Part shown: in pieces, positions 29,944 to 30,169 of the stretch
Numbering within the stretch: position 1 is the stretch's first letter
Layout: each line of letters starts with the position of its first letter
NCBI GenBank assembly: GCA_024741835.1
Contig: JAENRP010000443.1
Location: 1-30,169, forward strand
Direction of reading: 5' to 3'
Length of the DNA: 30,169 nt
Source of the DNA: Diplocarpon mali
Taxonomy: Eukaryota > Ascomycota > Leotiomycetes > Helotiales > Drepanopezizaceae
The notes under the pieces: generated by a model
Database searches by the model: none
Told to the model about the DNA's origin: nothing
The model's input: only the letters and a program-made list of their open reading frames with translations
Program-made: the position numbers and the translations under genes

Positions 29944-30169
29944 AATAAACCCTACCTATTTAAAGGCCTGCTTACTAAAATAAAAAGGCGCTCTATTAAA
30001 GTTGGTAGTAAAAGGTTATATATAAATTCAATAGGTATAGTAAAAATAAATATCGCTAGTATTTCTTTCCTTTTATAAAATGTTCTCCTTATACCTAGCT
30101 TAGGTATTAATCTTTTATTTAATTATAAGATTTATATAAAGATAAATTATATAAGAGTTTTTAATAATC
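29944..30169 (+). pseudogene. Copia element F2 protease, continued (RIP-damaged, cut by window end)
   Basis: This resumes F2's frame after E. It reads a degraded copia protease: L-F-K-G-L-L-T-K near the start, then I-K-V-G-S-K-R-L-Y, G-I-V-K-I-N-I, and N-V-L-L-I-P-S-L-G-I-N-L-L at about 30080-30115. The last block corresponds to the family's N-V-L-x-V-P-x-L-x-x-N-L-L-S. One TAA near 30079 replaces Gln. Integrase and later domains would lie beyond the window. Confidence 0.85.

Overview
The window is a block of dead, mutually nested LTR retrotransposons from what is most likely a filamentous ascomycete (Pezizomycotina). Three things point there: Ty1/copia and chromodomain-bearing Ty3/gypsy elements; CpA and TpG heavily depleted in favour of TpA while CpG is spared, the mark of repeat-induced point mutation (RIP); and stop codons that are almost all TAA/TAG at positions where Trp or Gln is expected. 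No host gene, tRNA or rRNA was recognised, and no element has an intact coding region. The species cannot be named from the sequence.

Layout. I label the elements A to F. F1 (copia, + strand) enters from the left: RNase H tail 1-331, a repeat-bearing 3' untranslated region, and its 3' LTR at 634-828. Next is gypsy element A (- strand), split into 829-1131 and 22211-24497. The split is caused by copia element C (+ strand, 1132-22210, target duplication CTTAT). C is itself interrupted twice: by gypsy element D (+ strand, 2555-9663, duplication GTAAG) inside its open reading frame, and by gypsy element B (- strand, 14929-21312, duplication CTGCT) in its long 3' region. To the right, a second copy of the F family (F2, 5' LTR 24498-24692) runs off the window and is interrupted in its protease region by copia element E (+ strand, 26293-29938, duplication TAACT). 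Each LTR pair has identical lengths: 197 bp (C), 248 (D), 303 (B), 242 (E) and 195 (F1/F2).

Order of events. A came first. F1, F2 and C landed in A. D and B landed in C, and E landed in F2. Cutting out D with one duplication restores C's reading frame exactly, and cutting out E restores that of F2. The copia elements C, E and F2 read gag and pol in one frame. The gypsy elements A, B and D all show the same -1 relation between gag and pol.

Most interesting. (1) A ~35 bp GC-rich near-palindrome recurs about 12 times in unrelated elements (gypsy D, copia E, copia F1). It sits between protein domains or in untranslated sequence, often at exact 45 bp spacing, and always in the same reading phase when coding. 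(2) A GC-rich, nearly RIP-free island lies in the 3' region of C, and RIP damage in B fades toward it. (3) The primer-binding sites of C, E and F2 match the anticodon stem-loop of initiator tRNA-Met, implying half-tRNA priming. (4) E has lost its reverse transcriptase and RNase H but keeps both LTRs and a target duplication.
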